The position numbers were made by a program, and so were the translations under genes. A DNA stretch of 64,000 nt from Immundisolibacter cernigliae (GTDB lineage: Bacteria > Pseudomonadota > Gammaproteobacteria > Immundisolibacterales > Immundisolibacteraceae): the NCBI RefSeq assembly GCF_001697225.1, contig NZ_CP014671.1:2542001-2606000 (forward strand). The letters run 5' to 3'. Below are positions 27,922 to 38,031 of this stretch, in pieces (position 1 is the first letter of the stretch; every line of letters starts with the position of its first letter). The notes under the pieces are model-generated. The model ran no database searches. It was not told the origin of the DNA and worked only from the letters and a program-made list of their open reading frames with translations.

Positions 27922-29391
27922 TCAACTCTTGCGGCGGGCCGCCTTGCGCCGCTCGGTGGTGGAGGCGATGCCCATGCCCTCGCGATATTTGGCCACTGTG
28001 CGGCGAGCCACGTTGATGCCCGCCTTCTGGAGCTGTTCGGCCAGGTCGTTGTCGCTGAGCGGGTTGCCGGGAGTTTCGGCAGTGATCAGGTCGCGGATGC
28101 GGGCACGGATGGCGGTGGCCGAGGCCGAGCCGCCGTCGCTGGTCGATACGTGACTTGAGAAGAAGAACTTCAGCTCGTAGATGGCGCGCGGGGCATGCAT
28201 GTACTTGCGGTTGGTGGCGCGCGAGATGGTCGACTGGTGCAGACCCAGTTCGTCGGCGATGTCCTGCAGCACCAGCGGCACCATGGCGTGCGGGCCTTCC
28301 TCGAAGAACCCGACCTGGCGCTGCACGATGGCCCGCGCCACGCGCAGCAGGGTGTCGTTGCGGCTTTTGAGGCTGTTGATGAACCAGCGGGCTTCCTGCA
28401 GGCGATTTTTCAGGTATTCGTTCTCGGCACCGCTGTCGCGGCGGCGGATCATGCCGGCGTAGGTCTGATTGATTCGCAGTTTGGGCGCAATGGCGGGGTT
28501 CAGCTCGACCTGCCACACGCCGTTGATCTTTCGCACCAGCACGTCCGGGACGATGTACTCGGGCTCGTCTGCGTCAAGGCTGGTGCCGGGGCGCGGGTTC
28601 AGGGCCTGGATCAGATGTACGGCCTGGTCGACGGTCTCGGCCGGCAGGCCGGTGGCGCGTTGCAGGGCCTTGTAGTCGTGCTCGCCCAGCAGCGCTATGT
28701 ACTCGAGCACCGACAGCGCGGCCTCGCGCAGCTGCGCATCGAGGCCCTCGAGCTGCTCGACCTGCAGGCGCAGGCACTCGGCCAGGTCGCGCGCGCCGAC
28801 GCCGGCCGGGTCGAAGTGCTGGATGCGCCGCAGCACCGACAGCAGCTCGGTTTCGTCCACCGGTTCGCTGCGTCCCTCGCTGGCGGTCAGGCACAGCTCG
28901 GCGACCGTTTGGCCGAGGTAGCCGTCGGCTCGGATGGCGTCCAGGATGAGTTCGGCGATCGCCCGGTCGTCGGGGCTGAACGGCGTCAGATCAAGCTGCC
29001 ACAGCAGATGGTCGTACAGCGTCTCGGCTTTGCTGGACACGGCAGTGAAGTCGCCGCCGTCATCCTCGTCGCGGCTGTTGGCGCCGCTGCCTGCCCCCAG
29101 GTCGATGAAGGTGTCTTCCCAGTTGCCGTCGACCGCCAGTTCCTGCGGGATTTCGTTGTCACCGTCGAACTCCAGGGCGCGCTCGGGCTGCTCCGGCATG
29201 ACCGGCAGCTGCGGTTCTTCGGCGAGTTCGGCTGTTTCTTCGTCTGCTTCCAGCAGCGGGTTGGCGTCCAGCGCTTCCCGAATCTCCAACTGCAGGTCCA
29301 GCGTCGACAGCTGCAACAGGCGGATTGCCTGCTGCAGCTGCGGCGTCAGCGCGAGGTGCTGCGAGACGCCAAGTTCAAGACCTTGCTTCAT
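27922..29391 (-). CDS. rpoN: RNA polymerase sigma-54 factor
   Basis: A 489-residue sigma-54. The N-terminal activator-interacting region begins MKQGLELGVSQHLALTPQLQ; an acidic region follows at about 55-120. The core-binding domain and helix-turn-helix come next, and the RpoN box ARRTVAKYRE (462-471) ends the protein, so it is full length. It lies 68 bp downstream of lptB, the usual neighbour. No clear sigma-54 promoter or enhancer-binding protein was found in this window. Confidence 0.96.
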   Translation of the reverse strand: MKQGLELGVSQHLALTPQLQQAIRLLQLSTLDLQLEIREALDANPLLEADEETAELAEEPQLPVMPEQPERALEFDGDNEIPQELAVDGNWEDTFIDLGAGSGANSRDEDDGGDFTAVSSKAETLYDHLLWQLDLTPFSPDDRAIAELILDAIRADGYLGQTVAELCLTASEGRSEPVDETELLSVLRRIQHFDPAGVGARDLAECLRLQVEQLEGLDAQLREAALSVLEYIALLGEHDYKALQRATGLPAETVDQAVHLIQALNPRPGTSLDADEPEYIVPDVLVRKINGVWQVELNPAIAPKLRINQTYAGMIRRRDSGAENEYLKNRLQEARWFINSLKSRNDTLLRVARAIVQRQVGFFEEGPHAMVPLVLQDIADELGLHQSTISRATNRKYMHAPRAIYELKFFFSSHVSTSDGGSASATAIRARIRDLITAETPGNPLSDNDLAEQLQKAGINVARRTVAKYREGMGIASTTERRKAARRKS

Positions 29392-29459
29392 GCGACTGCC
29401 AGGCGGAATCTTCGGTTAGCAAGAAGCGTACCGTATGCCGCGCCCTGCGCAAAGCCGGG

Positions 29460-30181
<722 letters not shown>

Positions 30182-30185
<4 letters not shown>

Positions 30186-30694
30186 GGCGCCGCTTTCTCG
30201 GCGCCGCGCTGGGGTTGAATGATCATGCGGATGCGCCCGCCCTCGCCGCCGCTGCCGGTGACCAGGTCGCGCACGGTGTCGTACACCAGTTGATCGCCCT
30301 GAAACACGTCGCCCTGGCGGGTGATGTGGGCATCCCCGCGCAAATAGAGCTTCTTCTCGCCGATCACGTATTCCATTTGCCGGCTGGTGGCCACCACATC
30401 GCCTTCGTCGGGCTTGGGCTGCTGTTTGTAGCGGGCCGGTTTGCCGTTGGCGACATAGCGGGTCGGTTTGCGGTTTTCGGTGTGGATGACCAGCGTGTCG
30501 GAGTTGATCTGCATCGTGCCCTGCACCACCACCACGGCGCCGGTGTAGGTGTTCAGGCCCTTGGCCTCGTCCAGCTCGACCCGATCGGCATCTATATAGA
30601 TCGGCTGCTGGCGGTCCGAATCCAGGGCCATGACGGAACCGGCAAGGCACAGCAAGGCAAGGCCACACAGCGGGCGAGTGGATGAAAAACGCAT
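30182..30694 (-). CDS. lptA: LPS transport periplasmic protein LptA
   Basis: A 170-residue periplasmic protein with a signal peptide ([20 protein letters not shown], cleavage near VMA-LDSD). It has the beta-jellyroll OstA sequence [21 protein letters not shown], which forms the periplasmic bridge for LPS. The start at 30694 is chosen because it opens the signal peptide; the longer upstream frame lacks one. The usual lptC gene between kdsC and lptA is not found here. Confidence 0.92.
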
Positions 30695-30871
30695 GGGTGT
30701 CAGTTGTATGGGCAAAAATATGCAGCGGACGGGAGCGCCGCCGCCGGCAAGTCTAGCAGTCCGCCCATTGCTGGCAGGGGCGCGGCCGGTCGAGCCGGGA
30801 TTTGGCGGTCGTGTCGATTGCCCGCGCGCTGCGCGCCGGTGCCAGCGCGCCATGAATCCATCCTGGATTGC

Positions 30872-31414
30872 TCATTCCGGCAACGGGGCAGCCTCACGGG
30901 CATCGACGATCAGGTCGCACAGTTCGCGCGCCGCACCGCGGCCGCCGCCCAGCGTCGTGATCCAGCGCGCCATCGCGCGTACCCGCGGATGGGCGTCCGC
31001 CACCGCGACCGGCAGCGCGGCCAGGCGCATGGCGGGCAGATCGATCACATCGTCCCCCAGGTAGGCGGTGGCCTGGCGGTCGATGCCCAGGTGCTGCAAC
31101 AGGTCCAGAAAGTCCCGGTCCTTGTGCTGGCAACCCTGGCGATACATGTCGACCTGCAGCTCATCCATGCGTCGGATGACGGCCGACGAGCGGCGCCCGC
31201 TGAGCGCCGCCACCTTGACCCCGGCCTCGCGCAGCAGCTTGAAGCCATGTCCGTCGCGCACGTGAAAGGCCTTGAACTCGGTGCCGTCATCGCCCAGGTA
31301 CAGGCGGCCGTCGGTCAGCACGCCGTCCACGTCGAACACTACCAGCTCGATACGGGCGGCCAGCGCCCGCAATTCGCTATCCAGTGCCGCGTGATTGTTA
31401 TCCCCTGATGTCAT
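30872..31414 (-). CDS. kdsC: 3-deoxy-D-manno-octulosonate-8-phosphate phosphatase KdsC
   Basis: A 180-residue HAD-superfamily phosphatase that removes phosphate from Kdo-8-phosphate in LPS core synthesis. The HAD nucleophile motif is VVFDVDGVLTDG (Asp28, Asp30). Motif II is AALSGRRSS, and motif IV is AYLGDDVIDLPAM. It is the short, capless tetrameric type typical of KdsC. The start at 31414 gives MTSGDNNHAAL. kdsD lies 162 bp upstream; lptA is 177 bp downstream. Confidence 0.94.
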   Translation of the reverse strand: MTSGDNNHAALDSELRALAARIELVVFDVDGVLTDGRLYLGDDGTEFKAFHVRDGHGFKLLREAGVKVAALSGRRSSAVIRRMDELQVDMYRQGCQHKDRDFLDLLQHLGIDRQATAYLGDDVIDLPAMRLAALPVAVADAHPRVRAMARWITTLGGGRGAARELCDLIVDAREAAPLPE

Positions 31415-31438
31415 GCCGATTTGTCCATTTGTGCAGAA

Positions 31439-31459
31439 GCGCAGCTGCGCTGCGCGATG
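31439..31459. repeat. REP-like palindrome GCGCAGC-N3-GCTGCGC
   Basis: A 7-bp perfect stem with a TGC loop, followed by GATG, lies in the kdsC-kdsD gap. The same unit with a TTT loop occurs at 54809-54829. Two intergenic copies suggest a dispersed palindromic repeat; more copies would be needed to confirm it. Confidence 0.4.
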
Positions 31460-31576
31460 GCCTTGGTTGCAACCCGTCGTCCGGCATGGCCGGGCACCTG
31501 CGAGGCAGAACGCCGGCACATCGATGTGCCGGCGAAGCCGGCGCAGCAAACTCGATCGATGCGCTTCGGCCCCGCT

Positions 31577-32584
31577 TCAGATCACGCCCGCATCCAGCAG
31601 CGTGTGCATGTTCAGCGCACCGACCAGGCGCCCGTCGCTGTCTTCCACCAGCAGCGCGTTGATGCGCCGCCTTTCCATCAGCTGCGCCGCCTCGGCCGCC
31701 AGCAGGTCCGGACCGATGCGCACCCCGCCTTGTGTCATGACCTCGGCAATGCCCACGGTCCGCACGTTGTCGACCTTTTCCAGCACCCGCCGCAGGTCGC
31801 CGTCGGTGAATACCCCCACCGCGCGACCGTCGGCGTCCACGACGGCGGTCATGCCCAGGCCCTTGCGGGTGATTTCGAGCAGCGCTTCGGCCAGGCTGGC
31901 CGCGTGGCCCACCGTTGGCATGCGTTCACCCTTGACCATCACGTCGGCCACATGCAGCAACAGGCGCCGGCCGAGCTTGCCGCCCGGGTGGCTGCGCGAG
32001 AAGTCATCGCGCGAGAAGCCCCGCGTGTGCAGCAGCGCCACCGCCAGCGCGTCGCCCAGGGCCAGCGTGGCGGTCGTACTGGCGGTCGGCGCCAGGCCCA
32101 GCGGGCAGGCTTCGCGCTCCACGCTGGCGTCAAGATTCACGTCCGACTCGCGGGCCAGCGTCGAGGCAGGATCGCCAGTGACGGCGATCAGGCTCACACC
32201 GAGCCGCCGGATCATCGGCAGGATGAGCAGGATTTCCGAGGTCTCGCCGGAATTGGACAGGGCCAGCACCACGTCCTGCGGCGTGATCATGCCAAGGTCG
32301 CCGTGACCGGCTTCGCCCGGATGCACGAAAAAAGCCGGCGTGCCGGTGCTGGCCAGCGTGGCCGCGATCTTGCCGCCGACGTGGCCGGACTTGCCCATGC
32401 CCAGCACCACCACCCGCCCGCGGCAGGCCAGCAGCAGCCGGCAGGCCTGCACGAAAGGCTCGCCCAGCCGTGGCGCCAGTTGGCGTATTGCTTCGGCTTC
32501 GGTTTCCAGCACATCCCGGGCGAGCTGCAGCAGCGTCGCCGGATCGATGTTCGGATCGGTTCGTGGGACGTCTTTGAGATACAT
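31577..32584 (-). CDS. kdsD: Arabinose-5-phosphate isomerase KdsD
   Basis: A 335-residue isomerase making arabinose-5-phosphate, the first committed precursor of Kdo. A SIS domain covers about 45-180 (VVVLGMGKSGHVGGKIAATL, ALSNSGETSEI), with GLAPTASTTATLALGDAL and SRSHPGGKLGRR. Two CBS domains follow (VFTDGDLRRVL in the first). It is first in the kdsD-kdsC-lptA-lptB-rpoN-rapZ strand block and has a 420-bp intergenic region upstream. Confidence 0.95.
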   Translation of the reverse strand: MYLKDVPRTDPNIDPATLLQLARDVLETEAEAIRQLAPRLGEPFVQACRLLLACRGRVVVLGMGKSGHVGGKIAATLASTGTPAFFVHPGEAGHGDLGMITPQDVVLALSNSGETSEILLILPMIRRLGVSLIAVTGDPASTLARESDVNLDASVEREACPLGLAPTASTTATLALGDALAVALLHTRGFSRDDFSRSHPGGKLGRRLLLHVADVMVKGERMPTVGHAASLAEALLEITRKGLGMTAVVDADGRAVGVFTDGDLRRVLEKVDNVRTVGIAEVMTQGGVRIGPDLLAAEAAQLMERRRINALLVEDSDGRLVGALNMHTLLDAGVI

Positions 32585-33004
32585 GCGTGAGGACTTCCAA
32601 TTCGCGATGGGCGGGGCGCAGGCCCTCCGCCATTATCGTCACTGGGCCGGCGCGTGTCGCATCAACGGCCGGCGCACCAAAACACCCGGGGGCAACATTT
32701 CCAATTGTTGACAGTGTGATTGGGCCGATGCTACGGTCCGCCCCGCGCAGTGCTGGTAGCGGCCTGGAGGGCGCAGCGCCAGCACTGTATAAGGGTGAAG
32801 AGGGGGTTTGGCTACGGGAAGGGGTGCCCGCAGCCTGACAAAGCATAGTTACTGCGCCGAATGTTCAAGGTATTCGTGCGGCTGGCATCCTGAACGGCCG
32901 GTCGTGCGCGTGCGCAGCGAAGCCAACCCCTCCTAGTCCGGACGAGTTTGTCGCCGTGCCTTATGGCCGGCCATAGCCGTTAGTGGATGTAACCGGGAGG
33001 GGAT
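32585..33004. promoter_or_regulatory. 420-bp divergent intergenic region before the first envelope module
   Basis: No convincing gene is seen here. On the plus strand a perfect TTGACA (32708-32713) is followed 18 bp later by TACGGT, a possible promoter for the DUF1302 gene. TATAAG at 32788-32793 is another weak -10 candidate. A 14-bp palindrome TATGGCCGGCCATA lies at 32962-32975, 30 bp before the DUF1302 start and close to its GGGAGGGG ribosome site. The kdsD promoter on the other strand must also lie here. All regulatory readings are tentative. Confidence 0.4.
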
Positions 33005-34807
33005 ATGAAATTACGCAAGAACGTCACACAGCCGACCAGCACGGGTCGTTACTGGCTGGCCGCAGCGGCACTCGCCGCAGCCGGTAGCGCTGCCCAGGCC
33101 GCCAATTTTCAGTTGTTCGATGGTGCGGTCGAGGGCTCCTTCGACACCACGCTGGGCTACGGCCTGCAGCTGCGGACCGAGAAAATGGACCCGTCTTTGA
33201 GCATTCCCCATCCCAGCCGCTGGGCGCCGGGCCAGACCGAGGCCGGGCTGCTGCTTGGCAACAATCAGTACGGCAATCGGGAGCTGTTCAACAAGAAGTG
33301 GGATATTTTCTCCAACCTGGTCAAGGCTTCGCATGACCTGCAGGTGAATGGCGACGGCTGGAGCGCGTTCATGCGCGGCAATTACTTCTACGACTTCGCC
33401 ATGGCCAGCGAGAGGGACAGCATTCCGAAGGAATCGGAAAACCGCGCGATCATGCATGGCGACATCACCGACGCCTATTTCCTGACCCGGCTCGGCAGCG
33501 CGGACCAGTTCACGGTGCGCTTGGGCAAGCAAGTCATTTCCTGGGGCGAGAACACCTTCATCGGTCAGTCGCTCAACGACATCAATACGGTAGACATCAG
33601 CAAGTTGCGCCAGCCGGGCGTCGAGCTCAAGGACGCGTTGGTCGGTACACCGGCGGCGTATTTCAGTTGGCAGATGAGTGAGGCGCTGTCGCTCGAGACC
33701 TTCGTGCTGCTCGGGTATGACGAGCTGAAGGTCGATCCCTACGGTGGTTTCTTCGGCACCCAAGACGCCATCACCGACGGCGGCGGCTTTGCCAACGAAT
33801 TTGGTGTCCCGTTCGATCTTTGTCGGGCGCCTGACGGCGGCACCTGTAACCTGGCGCTCGGCCCAGCCCAGGTGCCGCGATGGGGCGACGACATTCCATC
33901 ATACGGGGGGCAGTATGGCGTAGCGCTGCGTTACTACGCGCCAAATCTGGGCAATGGTTTCGACTTCGGGCTCTACTACCAGAATCTGCATGATCACAAC
34001 CCGCAGTTGTCTTCGTACGCGGGCCCGACTGCTAATGCCGGCGGGCGTATAGGGACCTACTTCGTCGACTACGCCAAGGATGTCGAACGCTACGGCTTCA
34101 GTTTCAACACGACTCTCGGTTCGTGGGCGGTGGGTGGCGAGTACAGCTACCGGCGCAATGCACCGCTGCAAGGCACGGACTTCCTCGCGGTCGCCGCGAC
34201 AGGTCGGGAACTGGGCCCAACGGGGGCACCCAACGGCACGCTCTACGCGCCAGGGACCAAATACGAGGGCTTCGAGCGCTACAAGCGGCATCAGATTCAG
34301 CTGACTGGCCAGCGTCTGTGGGGGCCCATGCCCATGCTGATGGGCGCCGACCAATGGAACACCATCGGCGAAGTGGCCTACGGCTGGGCAGAGGACATGC
34401 CGGGTCACGACCTGAATGGCCATGAAATAACTCCGACCGTGCTGGCCTCGAAGAACGGGTTCGTTCGGTTTGACGATGTGACCAACCACTTCTGGGGCTT
34501 GGTGGCCCGCTCGACGCTCACCTACAACAATATCCTGTTCAACCGTATCAACATGGACTTCAACACCGCCTTTAAGTGGGACGTAGAGGGCGTGTCGCCG
34601 GAGTTCGGTGGTGCGACGCTGTTCATTGGCGGTCGCAAGCAATTGTCGGTCGGTGTGACCTTCGACTATGCGTTGAATTGGAAGCTGGGTATCAACCAGA
34701 CCTTCATCTTCGACGGCGATAACGACCAGTGGCGTCCGAACGGCAGCCGCCCGGTCAACAACACCGACCGCGACTTCCTGTCGCTGGACCTAAGTTACTC
34801 GTTCTGA
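33005..34807 (+). CDS. DUF1302 outer-membrane beta-barrel protein (module B)
   Basis: A 600-residue DUF1302 protein with a signal peptide ending in AGSAAQA. The family core NKKWDIFSN, NYFYDFAM, KQVISWGENTFIGQSLNDI and NTVDISKLRQPG are present. The C-terminus LSLDLSYSF ends in Phe with alternating hydrophobics, a typical outer-membrane assembly signal. The paralogue at 42605 shares these motifs and is 64 residues shorter. It is the first gene of a plus-strand module with two DUF1329 genes, a YCF48-like gene and an RND gene. Likely role: outer-membrane passage of a hydrophobic compound, by inference. Confidence 0.88.
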   Translation: MKLRKNVTQPTSTGRYWLAAAALAAAGSAAQAANFQLFDGAVEGSFDTTLGYGLQLRTEKMDPSLSIPHPSRWAPGQTEAGLLLGNNQYGNRELFNKKWDIFSNLVKASHDLQVNGDGWSAFMRGNYFYDFAMASERDSIPKESENRAIMHGDITDAYFLTRLGSADQFTVRLGKQVISWGENTFIGQSLNDINTVDISKLRQPGVELKDALVGTPAAYFSWQMSEALSLETFVLLGYDELKVDPYGGFFGTQDAITDGGGFANEFGVPFDLCRAPDGGTCNLALGPAQVPRWGDDIPSYGGQYGVALRYYAPNLGNGFDFGLYYQNLHDHNPQLSSYAGPTANAGGRIGTYFVDYAKDVERYGFSFNTTLGSWAVGGEYSYRRNAPLQGTDFLAVAATGRELGPTGAPNGTLYAPGTKYEGFERYKRHQIQLTGQRLWGPMPMLMGADQWNTIGEVAYGWAEDMPGHDLNGHEITPTVLASKNGFVRFDDVTNHFWGLVARSTLTYNNILFNRINMDFNTAFKWDVEGVSPEFGGATLFIGGRKQLSVGVTFDYALNWKLGINQTFIFDGDNDQWRPNGSRPVNNTDRDFLSLDLSYSF

Positions 34808-34818
34808 TGCACCGACGT

Positions 34819-34852
34819 GGGCCGGTGTTTGGGATTGACACCGGCCCTTTTT
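34819..34852 (+). terminator. Intrinsic terminator inside the module, after DUF1302
   Basis: A perfect 10-bp stem (GGGCCGGTGT / ACACCGGCCC) with a 9-nt loop is followed by TTTTTC. It lies between the DUF1302 stop and the DUF1329 start. It probably causes partial termination and so a higher level of the beta-barrel transcript than of downstream genes. Confidence 0.85.
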
Positions 34853-34873
34853 CTTCATGATTCGGGGGAAGCC

Positions 34874-36310
34874 ATGCAAGGGGTGAAATGGGCGGCGAGC
34901 CTGGCGCTTGCCGTGGGGTGTACGGGTGTGCCGCTGATGGCGAGTGCCAAGGTGTCGCCGGAAGAAGCAGCCAAGCTCGGCATCGAAGGCACCGAGTTGA
35001 CGCCGATGGGCGCGATCCGCGCCGGTAATGCCGATGGCAGCATTCCCGCCTGGGATGGCGGCATCAAGACGCCGCCTGTGGGCTATACCCAGGGTGGCTG
35101 GTATATTGATCCCTATGCGGACGACAAGATTCTGTTCACCATCACGGCGCAGAACCACGAGCAGTACAAGGACAGGCTGTCAGCCGGTCAGATCGCGATG
35201 CTGAAAAAGTACCCGGACAGCTACAAGCTGAACGTGTACCCGACGCGGCGCAGCGCGTCGTATCCGAAGGAAATCTACGAGAACAGCATCTGGAACGCCA
35301 CCAACACTGAGTTCTGCAACCCATCACTTGGTAAGGATCGGGAGGAGCGTTGCGTCAAACGCGAGGTCTATCGCCCAGGCATCTTCTTCCCAATACCGAA
35401 AACCGGCGGTGAGGCCATGTGGAACCATACCTATTACTGGTTCGGCAAGTACTACACTGTCACGCATTATGGCTTCAACGCGTTCGCCGATGGCACCTAT
35501 GCCGAATTCGCCACCCGCGAGCGGTGGATCGTGCCCGCTGCCATGAATCCGGATGAGATACCGAAGGGCGATGTGTTCACCCGTAATGGTGGAGCGGCCT
35601 GGTGCTTCTCGCAGGAAACCCTGGCGCCGCCGCGCAACGCGGGCAGCATTTTCGGTGGCTGCAACTATTTCGAGACCACCGACTTCGATGCCTACCTGTA
35701 CGTGCCCGGCCAGCGCCGAGTGCGCAAGGCTCCGGAAATTGGCTTCTATGACAGCCCGAGTTCCAACTCGGACGGCCTGCGCACTGCCGACTCAAAGTAC
35801 ATGGGCGCCATGACCGGTGACGTGGAATGGTACACGTGGACGGCCGAGCGAAAGGAGATGTTCGTACCGTACAACGCGTACAAAATGGCGCAGCCGGGCA
35901 TCAGCATGAAGGACATCGTGCGGCCGGGGCACATCAATTCGGACCTCGTACGTTACGAACTGCACCGGGTGTGGGCCATCGAGGGCAAGATCAAGCCAGG
36001 ATTTCGGCATCTGTCGCCACACCGAGTCACTTACATAGACGAAGACAGCTGGGCCGGCGTAGCATCTGACATGTACGATGCACAGGACAACCTGTGGCGC
36101 GTGTCCGAGGGCTATTTGCTTAATTACTACGACGTTCCGACCGTTCATCATTTTGCCGACGATCATTCCGACCTGATCAACGGCAGGCATGCTTCCAATG
36201 CCGGCTGGCCGAATATCAGCGGCAATCCGGGTGACTTGATCAATTATCACGTCATGCCGGATCCCGATGTTCAGACGCCCGCTGGATTGCGCAAATATGG
36301 CATGCGCTGA
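34874..36310 (+). CDS. DUF1329 periplasmic protein (module B, first copy)
   Basis: A 478-residue DUF1329 protein. The start at 34874 (MQGVKWAASLALAVGCTG) opens a signal peptide cleaved near LMASA-KVSPEE. Conserved blocks shared with three paralogues here are RAGNADGSIPAWDGG, LFTITAQN, YPTRRSASYP, GQRRVRKAPEIGFYDSP, RYELHRVW and the C-terminal PAGLRKYGMR. It has several Cys (CNP, RCVKRE, WCFS, GGCNYF) that could form disulfides in the periplasm. It follows the terminator at 34819 and is 89 bp before a close paralogue. A lipid- or ligand-carrier role is inferred from the family fold. Confidence 0.87.
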   Translation: MQGVKWAASLALAVGCTGVPLMASAKVSPEEAAKLGIEGTELTPMGAIRAGNADGSIPAWDGGIKTPPVGYTQGGWYIDPYADDKILFTITAQNHEQYKDRLSAGQIAMLKKYPDSYKLNVYPTRRSASYPKEIYENSIWNATNTEFCNPSLGKDREERCVKREVYRPGIFFPIPKTGGEAMWNHTYYWFGKYYTVTHYGFNAFADGTYAEFATRERWIVPAAMNPDEIPKGDVFTRNGGAAWCFSQETLAPPRNAGSIFGGCNYFETTDFDAYLYVPGQRRVRKAPEIGFYDSPSSNSDGLRTADSKYMGAMTGDVEWYTWTAERKEMFVPYNAYKMAQPGISMKDIVRPGHINSDLVRYELHRVWAIEGKIKPGFRHLSPHRVTYIDEDSWAGVASDMYDAQDNLWRVSEGYLLNYYDVPTVHHFADDHSDLINGRHASNAGWPNISGNPGDLINYHVMPDPDVQTPAGLRKYGMR

Positions 36311-36399
36311 CGGTACCGGTTCTCTATATCGCTCAGGCTTTGACTGGGCGCCGGTGTCGGGCTTCAGGAAATGACTTCAAACCTTTTTGAGTGATTGTT

Positions 36400-37851
36400 A
36401 TGCAAAACTTACCGATCATCGCCGGCCTTGCCTTTGTCGGAGCTGCGGCGCTCTTTGCCGGGTCGGCTGTCGCCAAGGTATCGCCTGAGGAAGCGGCGAA
36501 GCTGGGCCTTGAGGGGACGGAGTTGACGCCAGTCGGCGCCATCCGCGCCGGCAACGCCGACGGCAGCATTCCGGCCTGGGATGGCGGCATAAAGGCGCCG
36601 CCGGCCGGTTATGAAGAGGGCAAGTGGTACGTGGATCCCTACAAGGACGATCAGGTTCTGTTCACCATCACGGCGCAGAACTATCAGCAGTACGAGGACA
36701 AATTGTCCGCTGGCACCATTGCCATGCTCAAGAAATACCCGGATACGTTCAAGATGAACGTCTATCCAAGTCGTCGCAGTGCCTCTTTCCCGCAGTGGCT
36801 GTACGACGGCTCTATCTGGAATGCCGCCAACACCGATTGGTGCAACCCGCCTCCGGGTGGACCCAACACTGCCCAGCGCTGCGTGAAACAGGAGGTCTTT
36901 CGCCCGGGTGTGCCGTTTCCCATTCCCAAGGATGGCGGGGAGCTGATGTACAACCACACGTTCTACTTCTTCGGCAAGTGGTTCACGTCGGTTGCGTATG
37001 GCTTCAACGCATTTCCGGATGGCGCCTACGCCGAGCATGTAAAGCGCGAGCGTTGGTTGGTGCCGATGTATTTGGTCGGGGATGAAAAACCCAAGGGCGA
37101 AGTGTTCGACCGCAAGGGCGGTGCGGCGTGGTGCTTCTCGCAGGAAGATCTTGCGCCGCCGCGCACGGCCGGGACCATGTTCAGCGGCTGCAACTATTTC
37201 GAATCGGTCGACTTCGAAGCCTACCTGTACGTGCCCGGCCAGCGCCGGGTCCGCAAGGCTCCGGAAATCGGCTTTTACGACAGCCCGGGCACAGGTTCGG
37301 ACGGTCTGCGAACCGCCGATGCGCGCAACCTGTTCGCGCAGACCGGTGGCGAGGAGTGGTACGACTGGTCGCCACCGGTGCGCAAGGAGATGTATATCCC
37401 CTACAACAGCTACAAGCTGGCCGATCCGCAATACACCTTCAAGGACATCGTGCGCAAGGGCCACGTCAACTCGGACATCAAGCGCTACGAACTGCACCGG
37501 GTATGGGTCATCGAGGGCAAGCTGAAGCCGGGATTCCGCCATCTTGGCCCGCATCGCCTGGTGTACGTGGACGAGGACAGCTGGGCGGCGGCGCTGTCCG
37601 ACATGTACGATGCGCAGGGCAACCTGTGGCGCGTGTCGGAGGCCTATCTGCTCAATTATTACAATGTGCCGATGGTGCACTGGTGGGGAGACGACCACTC
37701 CGATCTGGTCTCCGGCCGCCATGCAGGCGTCAACGGCTATTTCAACCACGGCGCCAAGCTCGGCACCTTCCCGCCGGATTTTTCGCCTTCCGGCAAGCCT
37801 GATCCGGACCTGATGACGCCGGCTGGTCTACGTAAGTACGGCGTCCGTTAA
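36400..37851 (+). CDS. DUF1329 periplasmic protein (module B, second copy)
   Basis: A 483-residue DUF1329 protein that closely parallels its upstream neighbour. The start at 36400 (MQNLPIIAGLAFVGAAALFA) opens a signal peptide cleaved after AVA; an in-frame GTG at 36391 is the alternative. Shared blocks include KVSPEEAAKLG, RAGNADGSIPAWDGG, YNHTFYFFGKWFT, EIGFYDSPG and C-terminal PAGLRKYGVR. The two tandem copies may have split roles or simply raise dosage. It is followed by a strong terminator at 37984, before the YCF48-like gene. Confidence 0.87.
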   Translation: MQNLPIIAGLAFVGAAALFAGSAVAKVSPEEAAKLGLEGTELTPVGAIRAGNADGSIPAWDGGIKAPPAGYEEGKWYVDPYKDDQVLFTITAQNYQQYEDKLSAGTIAMLKKYPDTFKMNVYPSRRSASFPQWLYDGSIWNAANTDWCNPPPGGPNTAQRCVKQEVFRPGVPFPIPKDGGELMYNHTFYFFGKWFTSVAYGFNAFPDGAYAEHVKRERWLVPMYLVGDEKPKGEVFDRKGGAAWCFSQEDLAPPRTAGTMFSGCNYFESVDFEAYLYVPGQRRVRKAPEIGFYDSPGTGSDGLRTADARNLFAQTGGEEWYDWSPPVRKEMYIPYNSYKLADPQYTFKDIVRKGHVNSDIKRYELHRVWVIEGKLKPGFRHLGPHRLVYVDEDSWAAALSDMYDAQGNLWRVSEAYLLNYYNVPMVHWWGDDHSDLVSGRHAGVNGYFNHGAKLGTFPPDFSPSGKPDPDLMTPAGLRKYGVR

Positions 37852-37983
37852 GAGTCGAGTTGTTGAGTAGCCGTGTAGCGCCTTATATGCACTACATGGG
37901 TGAGGTTCCTGGTGTTCGCCGCAGATGCCAGGGGGCCGCACCGCAGAACGTAACATCACTTCGCGATACAGCGAATAGCGACA

Positions 37984-38009
37984 GCCCCCTTCACTGGGGG
38001 CATTTTTTT
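37984..38009 (+). terminator. Rho-independent terminator after the second DUF1329 gene
   Basis: Stem GCCCCC / GGGGGC with loop TTCACT and tail ATTTTTTT. It separates the porin/DUF1329 part of module B from the YCF48-like and RND genes, 22 bp before the YCF48-like start region. Confidence 0.88.
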
Positions 38010-38031
38010 CCTTATGTGATAGGGGGATAAG

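Noticed and set aside
30700-30903. Candidate lptC in the kdsC-lptA gap
   Set aside because: The only minus-strand frame there is 67 codons, overlaps kdsC and has no membrane anchor or LptC-like sequence. LptC needs about 190 residues.
32788-32830. Sigma-54 promoter before the DUF1302 gene (TGG...TGC pattern)
   Set aside because: The spacing between the GG and GC elements does not match the -24/-12 rule, so it is not supported despite rpoN being nearby.
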